64,000 nt of DNA, taken from assembly GCA_964646605.1 (NCBI GenBank), contig CAZYEX010000115.1, positions 1-64,000 on the forward strand, written 5' to 3'. The translations under genes were made by a program, and so were the position numbers. Positions 51,468-62,240 of the stretch are shown here, piece by piece. The notes beneath the pieces were generated by a model, which was not told the DNA's origin, made no database searches, and saw only the letters and a program-made list of their open reading frames with translations. Source of the stretch: SBAX01 sp964646605. GTDB taxonomy: Bacteria > Planctomycetota > Phycisphaerae > UBA1845. The stretch's first letter is position 1; every line of letters starts with the position of its first letter.

Positions 51468-52988
51468 ATGCACGTTTTCGTGATTATCGCCTTCGCCGTC
51501 CTGCTTTGGCGGACGCAGAGCGCGCCGACGTGGCGATGGGTCGCCGAGGGTGATGTCTTGGGGACGTTGGCGTCTGTAGCAGCGACCGTATTGCTTCCCG
51601 CCGCGGTGGCGCTGTGGACGTCGGCTCACGCCCGAAAACTGTTTCGACTGCAGAGCGGGTTTCCCGGACGGGCCATCGAGTTCCACCATCGCGCGACCTT
51701 CATCCTTCGCTGCGTCCTGACCGGCGGGTTCGCGGCGACGGTTTTGCTCACTCGATGGGGCGAGTGGTTCTCGTTCGGGCGCTACAGTCCCGCGTTGCAA
51801 GGCTTCGGCGATCTGGTCATTCTGTCGCCGTTCGTCATCGGCTGCTTGTTGCTGTGGTGCATCGCGTTCCCGTTGGAGCGGCGGTTTCGCGGTCCTGTGG
51901 AGGACGATACCTCCGCATCGCTCGACGGTCACTGGCGGTTCTCGGCCTACCTGGATTTCAACCTGCGGCATCATCTGTTGGTCGTCGCGGTTCCGATGAC
52001 CATCATTCTTTTCGCGGCCGACCTCACCGAAGGGTACGGATCGGGCCTGCGACGTGCGGTGGGGTGGAACCTCGCGCCCGAAGCGGCGCTCGCCGTCGTG
52101 GCCATGGCCGTGTTTCTCTTTGCTCCGTTGATGTTGCGCCGAATCTGGCGGACTACGTCGCTGCCGCCTGGACCCTTGCGCCAACGACTCGAAGAGCTTT
52201 GCCGGCGAATCGGACTGCGCTGCCGGGATATTCTGATCTGGCGGAGCGACGGGATCATGATCAACGCCGCGGTGATGGGGATCGTCCCCGGCGTTCGCTA
52301 TGTGTTGCTTTCGGATGCGTTGCTGTCGGTGATGAGCGCGCGGCAGATCGAAGCCGTGTTCGGGCACGAAGCCGGTCACATCCGTCACCGGCACATTCAG
52401 CACTTTCTGGCTTTCGCGTTCGTGGGATGGGCGGCGGTCGCGGCGCTGATGGAGGGATTGGCGTGGGGCTCGATGCCGCAACGGGCTGCGTGGTCTCTGT
52501 CGTTGTCCTCCATCGAGAGCATCGGAGTTGTCGCGACCGTGTTATTTTGGGGGTTAGGGTTTGGATGGGTTTCGCGGCGTTTCGAGCGGCAAGCCGATCT
52601 TTTCGGTGCGCGGTGCGTGACGCCGTCGCTTTCGGACTGCGACCGGCCTTGCAGCGTACACTTGGATGGGGAGGCGTCACGTCCGTCCGACGGCAGGGTC
52701 TGCGCGACGGCGGCGGCGGTGTTCGCCTCGGCGCTGGACCGCGTCGCCGCGTTGAATGGAATCCCCAGTGAAGAACGAAGCTGGCGGCACTCCTCGATCG
52801 GCAGCCGCATCCGTTTCTTGACGGCGCTGGCGGGTGATCCGGCGCGGGCCGTTCGCTTTGAGCGAGGGGTTCGGAGAATCAAGGCGGGGCTTGCGGCGGC
52901 CGCGGTTCTCGCCGCCGCGACTTCCGTTTTCTATTGGATTCAAGTTCCTCAACCCGCGCTTCTGCAATTGCAGGCTGGCGTCCGCTGA
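51468..52988 (+). CDS. M48-family membrane zinc metalloprotease
   Basis: 506 residues. Several membrane helices in the first 220 residues, then HEAGH at 300-304 in a membrane-associated helix (Zn ligands and catalytic Glu), and FERQADLFGARC with the third ligand (Glu) and Asp, the Ste24/HtpX-type site. Two more helices near 315-335 and 350-375. It degrades membrane or misfolded proteins in other bacteria. No family partner adjacent. The start ATG is at 51468; no strong ribosome site upstream. It ends 22 bases before folD. Confidence 0.85.
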   Translation: MHVFVIIAFAVLLWRTQSAPTWRWVAEGDVLGTLASVAATVLLPAAVALWTSAHARKLFRLQSGFPGRAIEFHHRATFILRCVLTGGFAATVLLTRWGEWFSFGRYSPALQGFGDLVILSPFVIGCLLLWCIAFPLERRFRGPVEDDTSASLDGHWRFSAYLDFNLRHHLLVVAVPMTIILFAADLTEGYGSGLRRAVGWNLAPEAALAVVAMAVFLFAPLMLRRIWRTTSLPPGPLRQRLEELCRRIGLRCRDILIWRSDGIMINAAVMGIVPGVRYVLLSDALLSVMSARQIEAVFGHEAGHIRHRHIQHFLAFAFVGWAAVAALMEGLAWGSMPQRAAWSLSLSSIESIGVVATVLFWGLGFGWVSRRFERQADLFGARCVTPSLSDCDRPCSVHLDGEASRPSDGRVCATAAAVFASALDRVAALNGIPSEERSWRHSSIGSRIRFLTALAGDPARAVRFERGVRRIKAGLAAAAVLAAATSVFYWIQVPQPALLQLQAGVR

Positions 52989-53010
52989 TTCGGCGCGGTA
53001 TGCAGGGGTC

Positions 53011-53907
53011 ATGACCGGCGCACGAGTGATCGACGGAAACGGGCTCGCGGAGCGCATCAAGCAGGAGACGGCGCTGGCGGTTCGGACGCTCGCCGAACGG
53101 GGCGTGACGGTCACGTTGGCGGCGGTGATGGTGGGCGATCCGGCGGCGGGGGAAATCTACGCTCGTTCACAACGCCGCCGGTGCCAGGAGGTGGGCATTT
53201 CGTACCGCCTGCACACGCTGGGGGGCGACGCCCGCGAGGCCGACGTTCGCAGCGTCCTCCGCGAACTCAGCGACGACCCCGCGGTCACCGGAATTCTGCT
53301 GAACCTCCCGTTGCCCGCAGGACTCGACACGGCGGCGCTCCAATACTGCATCGACCCCTACAAGGACGTGGAAGGGGTCAACCCGGCGAACATCGGATTG
53401 CTGTTCTACGATACGCCGATCATCGCCCCCTGTACGGCGCTCGCGGTGTTGGAGATCTTGCAGGAGGCGGGCGTCGATCCACGGGGTCTGGAGGCGGTCG
53501 TCGTCGGGCAGGGGCCCATCGCCGGACGGCCCGTGTCGCTTTTTCTCCTGCAAAAAATGGCGACGGTAGCTTGTTGCCACGTGGCCACGCGCGATTTGTA
53601 CCAACACACGCGCCGGGCGGACCTGCTCATCATCGCGGTCGGAAAACCGGGCCTGATCCGGGCCGAACATGTCAAGCCGGGGGCGGTGGTCATCGACGTG
53701 GGCATCAACCGAGTTCCCGCGCCCGACGGACAAACCAAGGTCGTCGGCGATGCGGACTTCGAGGGCGTCAGCAGGGTGGCGGGCGTCATCACACCGGTCC
53801 CGGGCGGCGTGGGTCCGGTCACGGTGGCGATTCTTTTGCGTAGTGCGACGCAGGCCGCCCGGCAGCAACTCGCCGTCCCTCGCCGACTGAACGGGAGTAT
53901 GGGATGA
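53011..53907 (+). CDS. FolD-like methylenetetrahydrofolate dehydrogenase/cyclohydrolase homologue with altered active site
   Basis: 298 residues from ATG at 53011 (MTGARVIDGNGLAERIK). It aligns without gaps to E. coli FolD, as I recall that sequence, for the first 150 residues. But the catalytic Lys54 (YVASK in E. coli) is Gln54 (YARSQ), Gln98 (VQLPLP) is Asn98 (LNLPLP), Asp121 (DVDG) is Glu121 (DVEG), and CTPRG is CTALA. The NADP-binding VVVGQGPIAGRP and GKPGLIRAEH..DVGINR and PVPGGVGPVTVA are conserved in outline. The family makes 5,10-methenyl-THF and formyl-THF. The loss of Lys should affect the cyclohydrolase step. The next gene (YceH) overlaps its stop by four bases. Confidence 0.85.
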   Translation: MTGARVIDGNGLAERIKQETALAVRTLAERGVTVTLAAVMVGDPAAGEIYARSQRRRCQEVGISYRLHTLGGDAREADVRSVLRELSDDPAVTGILLNLPLPAGLDTAALQYCIDPYKDVEGVNPANIGLLFYDTPIIAPCTALAVLEILQEAGVDPRGLEAVVVGQGPIAGRPVSLFLLQKMATVACCHVATRDLYQHTRRADLLIIAVGKPGLIRAEHVKPGAVVIDVGINRVPAPDGQTKVVGDADFEGVSRVAGVITPVPGGVGPVTVAILLRSATQAARQQLAVPRRLNGSMG

Positions 53908-54551
53908 CCGTTTTCTCCGAGGTTGAGTTGCGCGTGATGGGCGTGCTGATCGAGAAGTCCCTCACTCAACCCGGGGCCTACCCGATGACCGTAAACTCGA
54001 TTGTCCTGGGCGCCAACCAACTCCAAAACCGCGACCCGGTGGTTAGCCACAGCGAGTCGGACGTCTCCGCGGCTCTGCGAAACTTGACCCACAAGGGTTT
54101 CGTGACGCAGGCGGCCACGTCGACGGGGGCACGGGCGGTGCGTTTTGAGCACTGCGTCGTGGAAAAGCTTCATTGGGATCGCCGCGAGCAGGCGGTGATG
54201 GCGGAGCTGATTCTCCGGGGGCGACAAACGGCCGGTGAACTACGGACCCATGCCTCGCGCATGACCGCGTTGCCGGACCTGCCGGCGGTCACGACGATTC
54301 TCGAATCCCTCCGCGCCCACTCGCCGCCCTTCGTCGAGGAGTTGCCCCGTGAACCGGGTCGGTCGGCCAACCGGTTTCGGCACTTGTTGTCCGGTGAGGC
54401 CCAGAGCCCGCCGAGCGCCGCGGAGCCGCTGTCCCTGGAGGCGCGGGTCGCGATTCTGGAGAGGGAAATAGCCGAGGTTAAGAAGGTGCTCGCCTCGAAG
54501 TTGGCGGCGACGACCAGGGGTGTCGACGAAGGGACCGGCCTCACAGTATAA
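53904..54551 (+). CDS. YceH/DUF480-family protein
   Basis: 215 residues, near the usual 215 for the family. The two winged-helix units are seen as FSEVELRVMGVLIEKSLTQPGAYPMTVNSIV and LILRGRQTAGELRTHASRM, with NRDPVVSHSESDVSAALRNLTHKG (typical SESDV..AL). The C-terminal LEARVAILEREIAEVKKVL is a coiled coil. Its function is poorly known; it may bind DNA. It is translationally coupled to folD (ATGA). Confidence 0.85.
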   Translation: MTVFSEVELRVMGVLIEKSLTQPGAYPMTVNSIVLGANQLQNRDPVVSHSESDVSAALRNLTHKGFVTQAATSTGARAVRFEHCVVEKLHWDRREQAVMAELILRGRQTAGELRTHASRMTALPDLPAVTTILESLRAHSPPFVEELPREPGRSANRFRHLLSGEAQSPPSAAEPLSLEARVAILEREIAEVKKVLASKLAATTRGVDEGTGLTV

Positions 54552-54608
54552 TCACCCGTGTCGCGGTGAAACCGCGTTTCGACATACTGGACTAGGGAGT
54601 TCGATACC

Positions 54609-55064
54609 ATGTTCCGACCGTTTCAAGATCCGCAGCTTTCCCTCGGCGCCTTGCAGGAGGAAATGAATCGTCTGTTCGAGCGGGTGTGGCACGGGGGCGT
54701 TTCGACCCGCCCCTTCGACGGGCAGGCGTGGGCCCCGGCGATCGACCTGTACGAGTTCGACGACCGCTATGTGCTCTATGCCGACCTAGCCGGCGTCGAG
54801 GCTGAGTCCGTCGATGTCACCTACCTGGGCAGTTCGCTGACCCTCCGTGGCGAAAAGGGGCGTCCGTCGGACGTCACTGAGCAGACGCCATCGCTGCGCG
54901 GCGAGCGGCGCTTCGGCGCGTTCTGCCGCAATGTGGAGCTTCCCGGGGGAATCGACGCCGACCGCGCCTCGGCCAAGTGCAAGGACGGAGTCCTGGAAAT
55001 CTCCATCCCCAAGTCGGCGGCCAGTCGTCCGAGAACCATTCGCGTGGACGTCGAGGCGGGTTGA
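54609..55064 (+). CDS. Hsp20/alpha-crystallin small heat-shock protein
   Basis: 151 residues. The alpha-crystallin domain spans about 38-150: APAIDLYEFDDRYVLYADLAG, VDVTYLGSSLTLRGEK, FGAFCRNVELPGGIDADRA, CKDGVLEISIPKSA, and the IxI/V-like end (PRTIRVDVEAG). It binds unfolding proteins in the cytoplasm. ATG at 54609 is preceded by AGGGAG. It lies 58 bases after yceH. Confidence 0.9.
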   Translation: MFRPFQDPQLSLGALQEEMNRLFERVWHGGVSTRPFDGQAWAPAIDLYEFDDRYVLYADLAGVEAESVDVTYLGSSLTLRGEKGRPSDVTEQTPSLRGERRFGAFCRNVELPGGIDADRASAKCKDGVLEISIPKSAASRPRTIRVDVEAG

Positions 55065-55154
55065 TCGGTCTGACGGCCGCGGCATGGGCAATCGGGTCTT
55101 CGTCCGCGGTTCCCTGTTGCCGTTCAGCCCGGCGGGACGTACGATTGGGAGGTC

Positions 55155-55400
55155 ATGCGCCCCGAGGAACTGCGGACATTGCTTCGTCGACGCCCGTTCG
55201 TGCCCATGCGCGTTCACCTCACGGATGGAACGACCTACGATGTCCGACACCCGGAGATGGCGCTTCTCACTCGCTCCACGGTGGAGATCGGAATCGAGCA
55301 AGAGGACGGCAATGGCATCGCCGACGACGTGATGTACTGTTCCTTGGTGCATATCGTGCGGGTGCAGAACCTGAACGGCAAGGAAGTGAGTCCAGGGTAG
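55155..55400 (+). CDS. Small conserved hypothetical protein
   Basis: 81 residues: MRPEELRTLLRRRPFVPMRV, then LTDGTTYDVRHPEMALL and a beta end (YCSLVHIVRVQNLNG). Small proteins with RPFVP.R..LTDGT.YD.RHPE are frequent in planctomycetes and verrucomicrobia in my recollection. No catalytic residues or membrane segment. It is 90 bases after hsp20 and convergent with uvrB. Confidence 0.65.
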   Translation: MRPEELRTLLRRRPFVPMRVHLTDGTTYDVRHPEMALLTRSTVEIGIEQEDGNGIADDVMYCSLVHIVRVQNLNGKEVSPG

Positions 55401-55431
55401 CCTGCCAACATTCGCACGCGACCCGCGGATG

Positions 55432-57453
<2,022 letters not shown>

Positions 57454-57589
57454 GCGCATCCATTCTATGCCCGCCCCGACTGCGCCGCACGGATTCGGGG
57501 CATCGTTGGGCCAACTGTGAAAGGTCGCCACGATTCATCCGGGCTGGCAAGGAGGCACGGTTTCAGGGTACGCTCTGGCGGCGTCGCAC

Positions 57590-58339
57590 ATGGACCGAGA
57601 TACCGAAATCGGCGGCCGTCAGGACCGCTTCCCGCTGACCCGCGGCTCGATCCTCGAGGGCGTGGGCGGCGACGATCCCCAGGTTCGCGAGCGGGCGTGG
57701 GAGGCCCTGGTCGGGGCCTATTGGAAACCGATCTACAAACACATCCGCAGGAAATGGCGGGCATCGAACGACGAAGCCAAGGATTGGACGCAGGGTTTCT
57801 TCGCGGCGGCCATGGAGAAAGCGTTCGTCGAACGATACGTCGCTGAAAAGGCGAGCTTTCGCACCTACCTTCGCGTTTGCGCCGATGGATTCGTTGCCAA
57901 CGAGCGCAAGGCGGCTGGGCGGGTCAAACGCGGCGGCGACCGGCGTTTCGTTTCCCTGGACTTCAGCGCCGCGGATGCCGAGTTCTCGCAGGTCGCTTCG
58001 CCGGCGGGGGACGAGGAGACCTGTTTTGATCGAGAATGCGCCCGAAGCCTTCTGGAACGGGCGATCGAGTCCTTTCGCATGTCTTGCGAGCGAGCCGGCA
58101 AACGGACGCAGTTTGCACTGTTCGCGCGGTACGATCTACATCCGTCCGAAGGCGGCGAGAGGCCGACCTACGAGCAGCTTGCGGCCGAGTTCAACGTGCC
58201 TTCGACGCAGGTGACCAACTTTCTGGCCTGGGCTCGCCGCGCCTTCCGCCGCTGCGTGTTCGACGTGCTTCGCGAATTGACCGGCAGTGATGAAGAGTTC
58301 CGCGTCGAGGCCCGGCGGCTGCTGGGAACGACCCCATGA
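57590..58339 (+). CDS. ECF-type RNA polymerase sigma factor
   Basis: 249 residues. Region 2 is near residues 35-95 (AWEALVGAYWKPIYKHIRRKW; AKDWTQGFFAAAMEKAF), region 4 near 195-235 (PTYEQLAAEFNVPSTQVTNFLAWARRAFRRCVFDVL), typical of the large planctomycete ECF groups coupled to kinases. It overlaps the Ser/Thr kinase gene by four bases. Control of sigma by the kinase is inferred from context. Confidence 0.85.
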   Translation: MDRDTEIGGRQDRFPLTRGSILEGVGGDDPQVRERAWEALVGAYWKPIYKHIRRKWRASNDEAKDWTQGFFAAAMEKAFVERYVAEKASFRTYLRVCADGFVANERKAAGRVKRGGDRRFVSLDFSAADAEFSQVASPAGDEETCFDRECARSLLERAIESFRMSCERAGKRTQFALFARYDLHPSEGGERPTYEQLAAEFNVPSTQVTNFLAWARRAFRRCVFDVLRELTGSDEEFRVEARRLLGTTP

Positions 58340-59382
58340 CCCGAGCGCTGAACGACAGCACCCTCGATCATTTGCGGACCGTCCTTGCGGACGATGCTCC
58401 CGACGATCCGCGCTATCGCATCACGCGGCGGATCGGGCAGGGGGGCATGGGAACGGTCTATCTGGCGGAGGATCGGACGTTGGGGCGGATGGTGGCCCTC
58501 AAGGTGATCCGCGACGCGGTGCTGGACAAGCAGTCGATCGAGCGCATGATCCGCGAAGCCCGCATCATCGCCCGCCTGGAACATCCCGGCATCGTACCCG
58601 TGCATGACATCGGCACGCTTGCGGACGGCCGCGCGTACTACGTCATGAAGTGGGTCCAGGGACGGCGCCTGGACGAACATTTTGACTCGGCCGCGGGATG
58701 GCCCGAACGGCTTCGCGTCTTTCAGCGCGTCTGCGAAACGGTCGCCTTCGCCCACGCCCACGGCGTCATCCATCGGGACCTCAAACCGCAAAACGTCATG
58801 GTCGGGCCCTTCGGCGAAGTGTTGGTCCTCGATTGGGGGGTCGCCAAGGTGGCACTCGATGGGGAGGTTGACGGCGGGGCGTTCGCCTCGAGTCCGCCCG
58901 ACGGCGCGGCGGACACGAGCCCACGGCATACCGCGTACGGCACGATCCTGGGCACGCCCGCGTACATGCCGCCGGAGCAGGCGCAAGGGGCGGTGGATCG
59001 GATCGACGAGCGCAGCGACGTGTTCGCCCTGGGCGGCGTCCTGTACTTTCTCCTCACCGGGCAGGCACCTCGCACCGCCGCACCCACCAACGACGCCGGA
59101 CCGCCACTCGTGCCGCCTCGGCAACGGAATCGAACCGTTCCCCGGCGGCTGGAAGCGATCTGCCTCAAGGCGCTGCGTACGGACCCCGATCAGCGGTACG
59201 CCGGCGCCTCGGACCTGGCTGCGGAGGTGGTGCGTTTCCTCGACGGTCAGGCCGTTCTCGCGTATCGCGAAGGGTTGCTCGAACGCCTTGGGCGCTGGGC
59301 CTGGTGGTATCGAACGCCCATCATTCTGGTGGCGGCCTACCTCGTCATGCGCGCCTTGCTGGCGCTCTGGGCAAGGCGATAG
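58336..59382 (+). CDS. Ser/Thr protein kinase with one C-terminal membrane helix
   Basis: 348 residues. GQGGMGTVYLAE (glycine loop), ALK with Lys56, HRDLKPQN at 146-153 (catalytic Asp148), DWG at 166-168 instead of DFG, and an activation/APE-like segment (LGTPAYMPPEQAQG). A single helix near the C-terminus (IILVAAYLVMRALLAL) anchors it, so there is no large extracellular sensor domain. It is coupled to the sigma gene (ATGA). Likely regulates the sigma factor or cell-envelope functions. Confidence 0.9.
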   Translation: MTRALNDSTLDHLRTVLADDAPDDPRYRITRRIGQGGMGTVYLAEDRTLGRMVALKVIRDAVLDKQSIERMIREARIIARLEHPGIVPVHDIGTLADGRAYYVMKWVQGRRLDEHFDSAAGWPERLRVFQRVCETVAFAHAHGVIHRDLKPQNVMVGPFGEVLVLDWGVAKVALDGEVDGGAFASSPPDGAADTSPRHTAYGTILGTPAYMPPEQAQGAVDRIDERSDVFALGGVLYFLLTGQAPRTAAPTNDAGPPLVPPRQRNRTVPRRLEAICLKALRTDPDQRYAGASDLAAEVVRFLDGQAVLAYREGLLERLGRWAWWYRTPIILVAAYLVMRALLALWARR

Positions 59383-59494
59383 TCTGTGGCACGGGAATAT
59401 ATCTTCGGGTTCGCCCTAAAGGAACCGCCCGCGACGTTGAATAGAACCGTGAGCGGCGCATGGGCGTCGCGGGGACAATCTGGGAGATGATTCG

Positions 59495-59848
59495 ATGAGC
59501 AAACCGATACTGGGTCTGATTCTCGGCGGGGTGTTGGGGGCGTTTGACGGGCTGTCGGCGCTGGTTTCGTCGCCCAACGTGCCGGAAGTGAGGGACGGCA
59601 TCGTCGGGATCGTCATCGGCTCGACGGTCAAGGGGTTGATCGTCGGCGTGGTCACCGGGGCGATCGCCCGTAAGTACAATTCTCTGGGCATCGGGATCGG
59701 CTGCGGTCTGGCCCTGGGATTCTTCTTCGCCGCGATCATTGCCGTCATGCAGGGCGCGCACTATCTGGAGATCATCCTTCCCGGAAGTCTGGTGGGAGTC
59801 ATCGTCGGCTTCGTGACTCAGAAGTACGGTGCGCCGCAGCGCGCATGA
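59495..59848 (+). CDS. Small Gly-rich membrane protein
   Basis: 117 residues with three or four hydrophobic segments (LGLILGGVLGAFDGLSAL; GIVIGSTVKGLIVGVVTGAIA; GIGIGCGLALGFFFAAIIAV; GSLVGVIVGFVTQ). No charged motif that would define a family. It is 112 bases after the kinase gene and may be a separate unit. Confidence 0.6.
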   Translation: MSKPILGLILGGVLGAFDGLSALVSSPNVPEVRDGIVGIVIGSTVKGLIVGVVTGAIARKYNSLGIGIGCGLALGFFFAAIIAVMQGAHYLEIILPGSLVGVIVGFVTQKYGAPQRA

Positions 59849-59950
59849 TGCCGGCTTGTTAGCTCGGACGGTGAACGTCGGAGCGGCGCGGGCCCACTCC
59901 ACGGAACCCGCGAATGCGACAAACAAACCTTACGAAAGGAGACGCGAATC

Positions 59951-60301
59951 ATGGGAGCACCCGTCGTACATTTTGAAATCGGATGCCGCAACAGCCAGAA
60001 GGCAACAAAGTTCTACGCGGAGCTGTTCGGTTGGAAGATCGAGGCGCAGGGACCCGCGGCCATGATCGATACCCAGGGCGGCGGCGCCGGGATCGACGGA
60101 CACATCACCGCCCTGGGACACGAGCCGCACAACTACCTGACCGTCTACGCCCAAGTGGGCGACCTGAACGCCTCGCTCCAGAAGGCCGAGAGCCTGGGCG
60201 GCAAGACGGTCATCCCCCCGCAGGAAGTGCCAGGCATGGGACACTTCGCGTGGTTCGCCGACCCGGAAGGAAACGTGGTCGGACTCTGGAAGCCCCTCTA
60301 G
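59951..60301 (+). CDS. Glyoxalase/VOC-superfamily protein
   Basis: 116 residues. One VOC unit pair: VVHFEIGCRNSQKATKFYAELFGWKIE, then GGKTVIPPQEVPGMGHFAWFADPEGNVVGLWKP. The DPEGN.V.LW ending and H..FE..C pattern are typical of DUF-type VOC proteins; metal ligands would be His7 and Glu9-like positions plus the closing residues. AAAGGAGA precedes the ATG. The last bases overlap the stop of the glycosyltransferase (TCTAG shared). Confidence 0.8.
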   Translation: MGAPVVHFEIGCRNSQKATKFYAELFGWKIEAQGPAAMIDTQGGGAGIDGHITALGHEPHNYLTVYAQVGDLNASLQKAESLGGKTVIPPQEVPGMGHFAWFADPEGNVVGLWKPL

Positions 60302-62091
60302 GGCTGCGACGGGCCCAGTTCCGACAGGGCGCGCAGCGCTCCGGAGTGGTCCGGCTGGATCTGCAAGGCGTCTCGCCATTCGCGCTCCGCGCCCGCTGCG
60401 CCGCCGAGCTTCCATAGGGCCGTACCCAGCCCAAAATGGGCGTCGGCGTGTCGAAGGCGGAGTCGGATCGCGGTGTGATACTCGTCCGCGGCCTCTCTCC
60501 ACCTCCCTTGGAGAGACAAGCCCGTGGCCATGTTGAAATGTGCATCGAATGATTCGGGTGCTAGACGCAATGCTTCGCCCAGGTGGACCATCGCCTCGTC
60601 AAACTCGCCTCGATCGGCCAAGAGACTGCCGAGGTTTCCGTGAACGCGTGACATGTCGTGGTGCAAGGCCAGCGCCGCCCGGAAGTGGGCCTCGGCCTCG
60701 TCCGTTCGACCCTCCTTTTCCAGAATCACGCCCAAATTGTTATGGGCCAGCCACGCTCCAGGGTTCTTCGACAAGGTATCCGACCAGACCACGTTTGCAC
60801 TGATGAAGGTCGTGGCATGGGCCCACGTGTTGATGCCCAGCACGACGATCAGCGCTCCTTGCACCAGGCGAACCATACGAACGCTCGGCGACCGCCTGAT
60901 CCCACCGACCAGCGGCGCAATCACCCCGATGCTCGCCAGGTACACGAAGTGGTCGGCCACGAATGAAAAACGCATGAAATAGACGTTGAAGAGTCCCAGC
61001 GCCGGAAACAACGAGCCCGCAAAGAACAGGGCTGCCGCAAGCGGACCACGCCCCGTCCGCTGTCGCAACGCGAACAAACCGCCCAGCGCGGCTATGCAAA
61101 GCAACGGGTACACCCATTGTCCCCCATCACCCGCGTCGATCTCCCACCGCGGATAGATGGCCATCAGAGGGTCCGGCCAGAGCAGTTTGCCGGCGTAGAA
61201 GCACAAGATTCGCCCCGCCAACAGCAGGTGCTCGGCCGCGTTGAGCGACCACGTCGCCCCCTCGGCCCCCACGTAGCGCTTTTCCACCCACGCCGTCCAC
61301 AACCCGGAGGCCGCCCCCGCCACGAGCATCGGTGTCAGACGCATGACATCGGCCCATCCGATACGACCACGCTTCCACCACAGGACGAGCCCCATCGCCG
61401 CGGGCCAGGTACACGCCACACTCTTGCTCAACAGTGAAAGTGTAAAGAGGACCCATGCCGCCAAGTACAGCCACGCCGCCGAGCCGTATCGATCCCCGCC
61501 CTCGCGCGCTGCTGCGGTTTCTTTCAGAGTCTCCGTGTTTCTGCTTTCTGCGTTTCTGCTTTCGGCATTCGCCGTCAGCCGCAGATACGTCCACGTAGCC
61601 CCCAGATAGAACGCCGCGGAGAGCACGTTCTTGCGTTCGCTGATCCAGGCGACCGACTCGACGTGTACGGGGTGCAGCGCGAACACTACAGCGGCGAACC
61701 AGGGGTACGGAACCTGCAGTCGGTCCAAGACCCGCCATAGCAGAATCGCGTTGAGGGCATGCAGAATACAATTGACCAGGTGATACCCAAGCGGGTCGGC
61801 GCCCCAACACTGCCACTCCAACCAAAAGGTGGTGAAGACCAGCGGGTAATATTGCGGCGTCGCCCCCGGCTCGAACCAGATTCGCGCCAACCCCGCGAGC
61901 GACTTGAGCAGGGGATTGTGCTGGACGTACAGGTCGTCATCCCAGAGAAACCCGCCGCGCATCGCCGGCCAGTACGCGGCGATGACTAACGCAAGAATGG
62001 AAGCAGAGCCGATCAGGACCCATCGCGTGTGGGCGGTCCGGGCCGGGTGCGGGGCGCTCGGATCGCATGCGGTTGTCAGGTCCGGGGTCAT
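60298..62091 (-). CDS. Membrane glycosyltransferase (PMT/TMTC-like) with C-terminal TPRs
   Basis: 597 residues from the ATG at 62091; the frame runs on to 62175 but would overlap tRNA-Glu. The N-terminal half has many membrane helices with an acidic pair in FLWDDDLYVQHNPLL after the first, as in polyprenyl-P-dependent mannosyltransferases (the DD is the catalytic one in PMT). The C-terminus has TPR repeats (AHNNLGVILEKEGRTDEAEAHF; VHGNLGSLLADRGEFDEAMVH; AHFGLGTALWKLGGAAGAE). The cytoplasmic loop NAESRNAESRNTETLKE is coded by the short repeat at 61537-61570. Confidence 0.78.
   Translation of the reverse strand: MTPDLTTACDPSAPHPARTAHTRWVLIGSASILALVIAAYWPAMRGGFLWDDDLYVQHNPLLKSLAGLARIWFEPGATPQYYPLVFTTFWLEWQCWGADPLGYHLVNCILHALNAILLWRVLDRLQVPYPWFAAVVFALHPVHVESVAWISERKNVLSAAFYLGATWTYLRLTANAESRNAESRNTETLKETAAAREGGDRYGSAAWLYLAAWVLFTLSLLSKSVACTWPAAMGLVLWWKRGRIGWADVMRLTPMLVAGAASGLWTAWVEKRYVGAEGATWSLNAAEHLLLAGRILCFYAGKLLWPDPLMAIYPRWEIDAGDGGQWVYPLLCIAALGGLFALRQRTGRGPLAAALFFAGSLFPALGLFNVYFMRFSFVADHFVYLASIGVIAPLVGGIRRSPSVRMVRLVQGALIVVLGINTWAHATTFISANVVWSDTLSKNPGAWLAHNNLGVILEKEGRTDEAEAHFRAALALHHDMSRVHGNLGSLLADRGEFDEAMVHLGEALRLAPESFDAHFNMATGLSLQGRWREAADEYHTAIRLRLRHADAHFGLGTALWKLGGAAGAEREWRDALQIQPDHSGALRALSELGPSQP
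61537..61570. repeat. Short simple repeat inside the glycosyltransferase gene
   Basis: Tandem TTTCTGCTTTCTGCG / TTTCTGCTTTCGGCA (period 15), coding on the minus strand for NAESRNAESRN. It matches no conserved part of the family and lies in a loop between helices. Confidence 0.55.
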
Positions 62092-62167
62092 GCTTGACGA
62101 ACGAGGCACACGCGCTATCATCCTAGCGTTCGCGGTGGGGATCCCGGCACCGTCCCCGCCGGAGCAG

Positions 62168-62240
62168 GCCCCCATCGTCTAGTGGCCTAGGATATCAGGT
62201 TCTCAACCTGGAGACAGGGGTTCGACTCCCCTTGGGGGTA
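62168..62240 (+). tRNA. tRNA-Glu (anticodon CTC)
   Basis: Acceptor GCCCCCA with TGGGGGT, D-arm start TCGTCTAGTGG typical of tRNA-Glu, anticodon stem CAGG/CCTG around TTCTCAA (anticodon CTC), T-arm AGGGG-TTCGACT-CCCCT. No CCA is encoded. It is in the opposite direction to the glycosyltransferase gene, whose start is 76 bases away. Confidence 0.93.

Noticed and set aside
62091..62175. An upstream start for the TPR glycosyltransferase
   Set aside because: The extension would run into the tRNA-Glu gene and has no hydrophobic or family features; ATG at 62091 is used.
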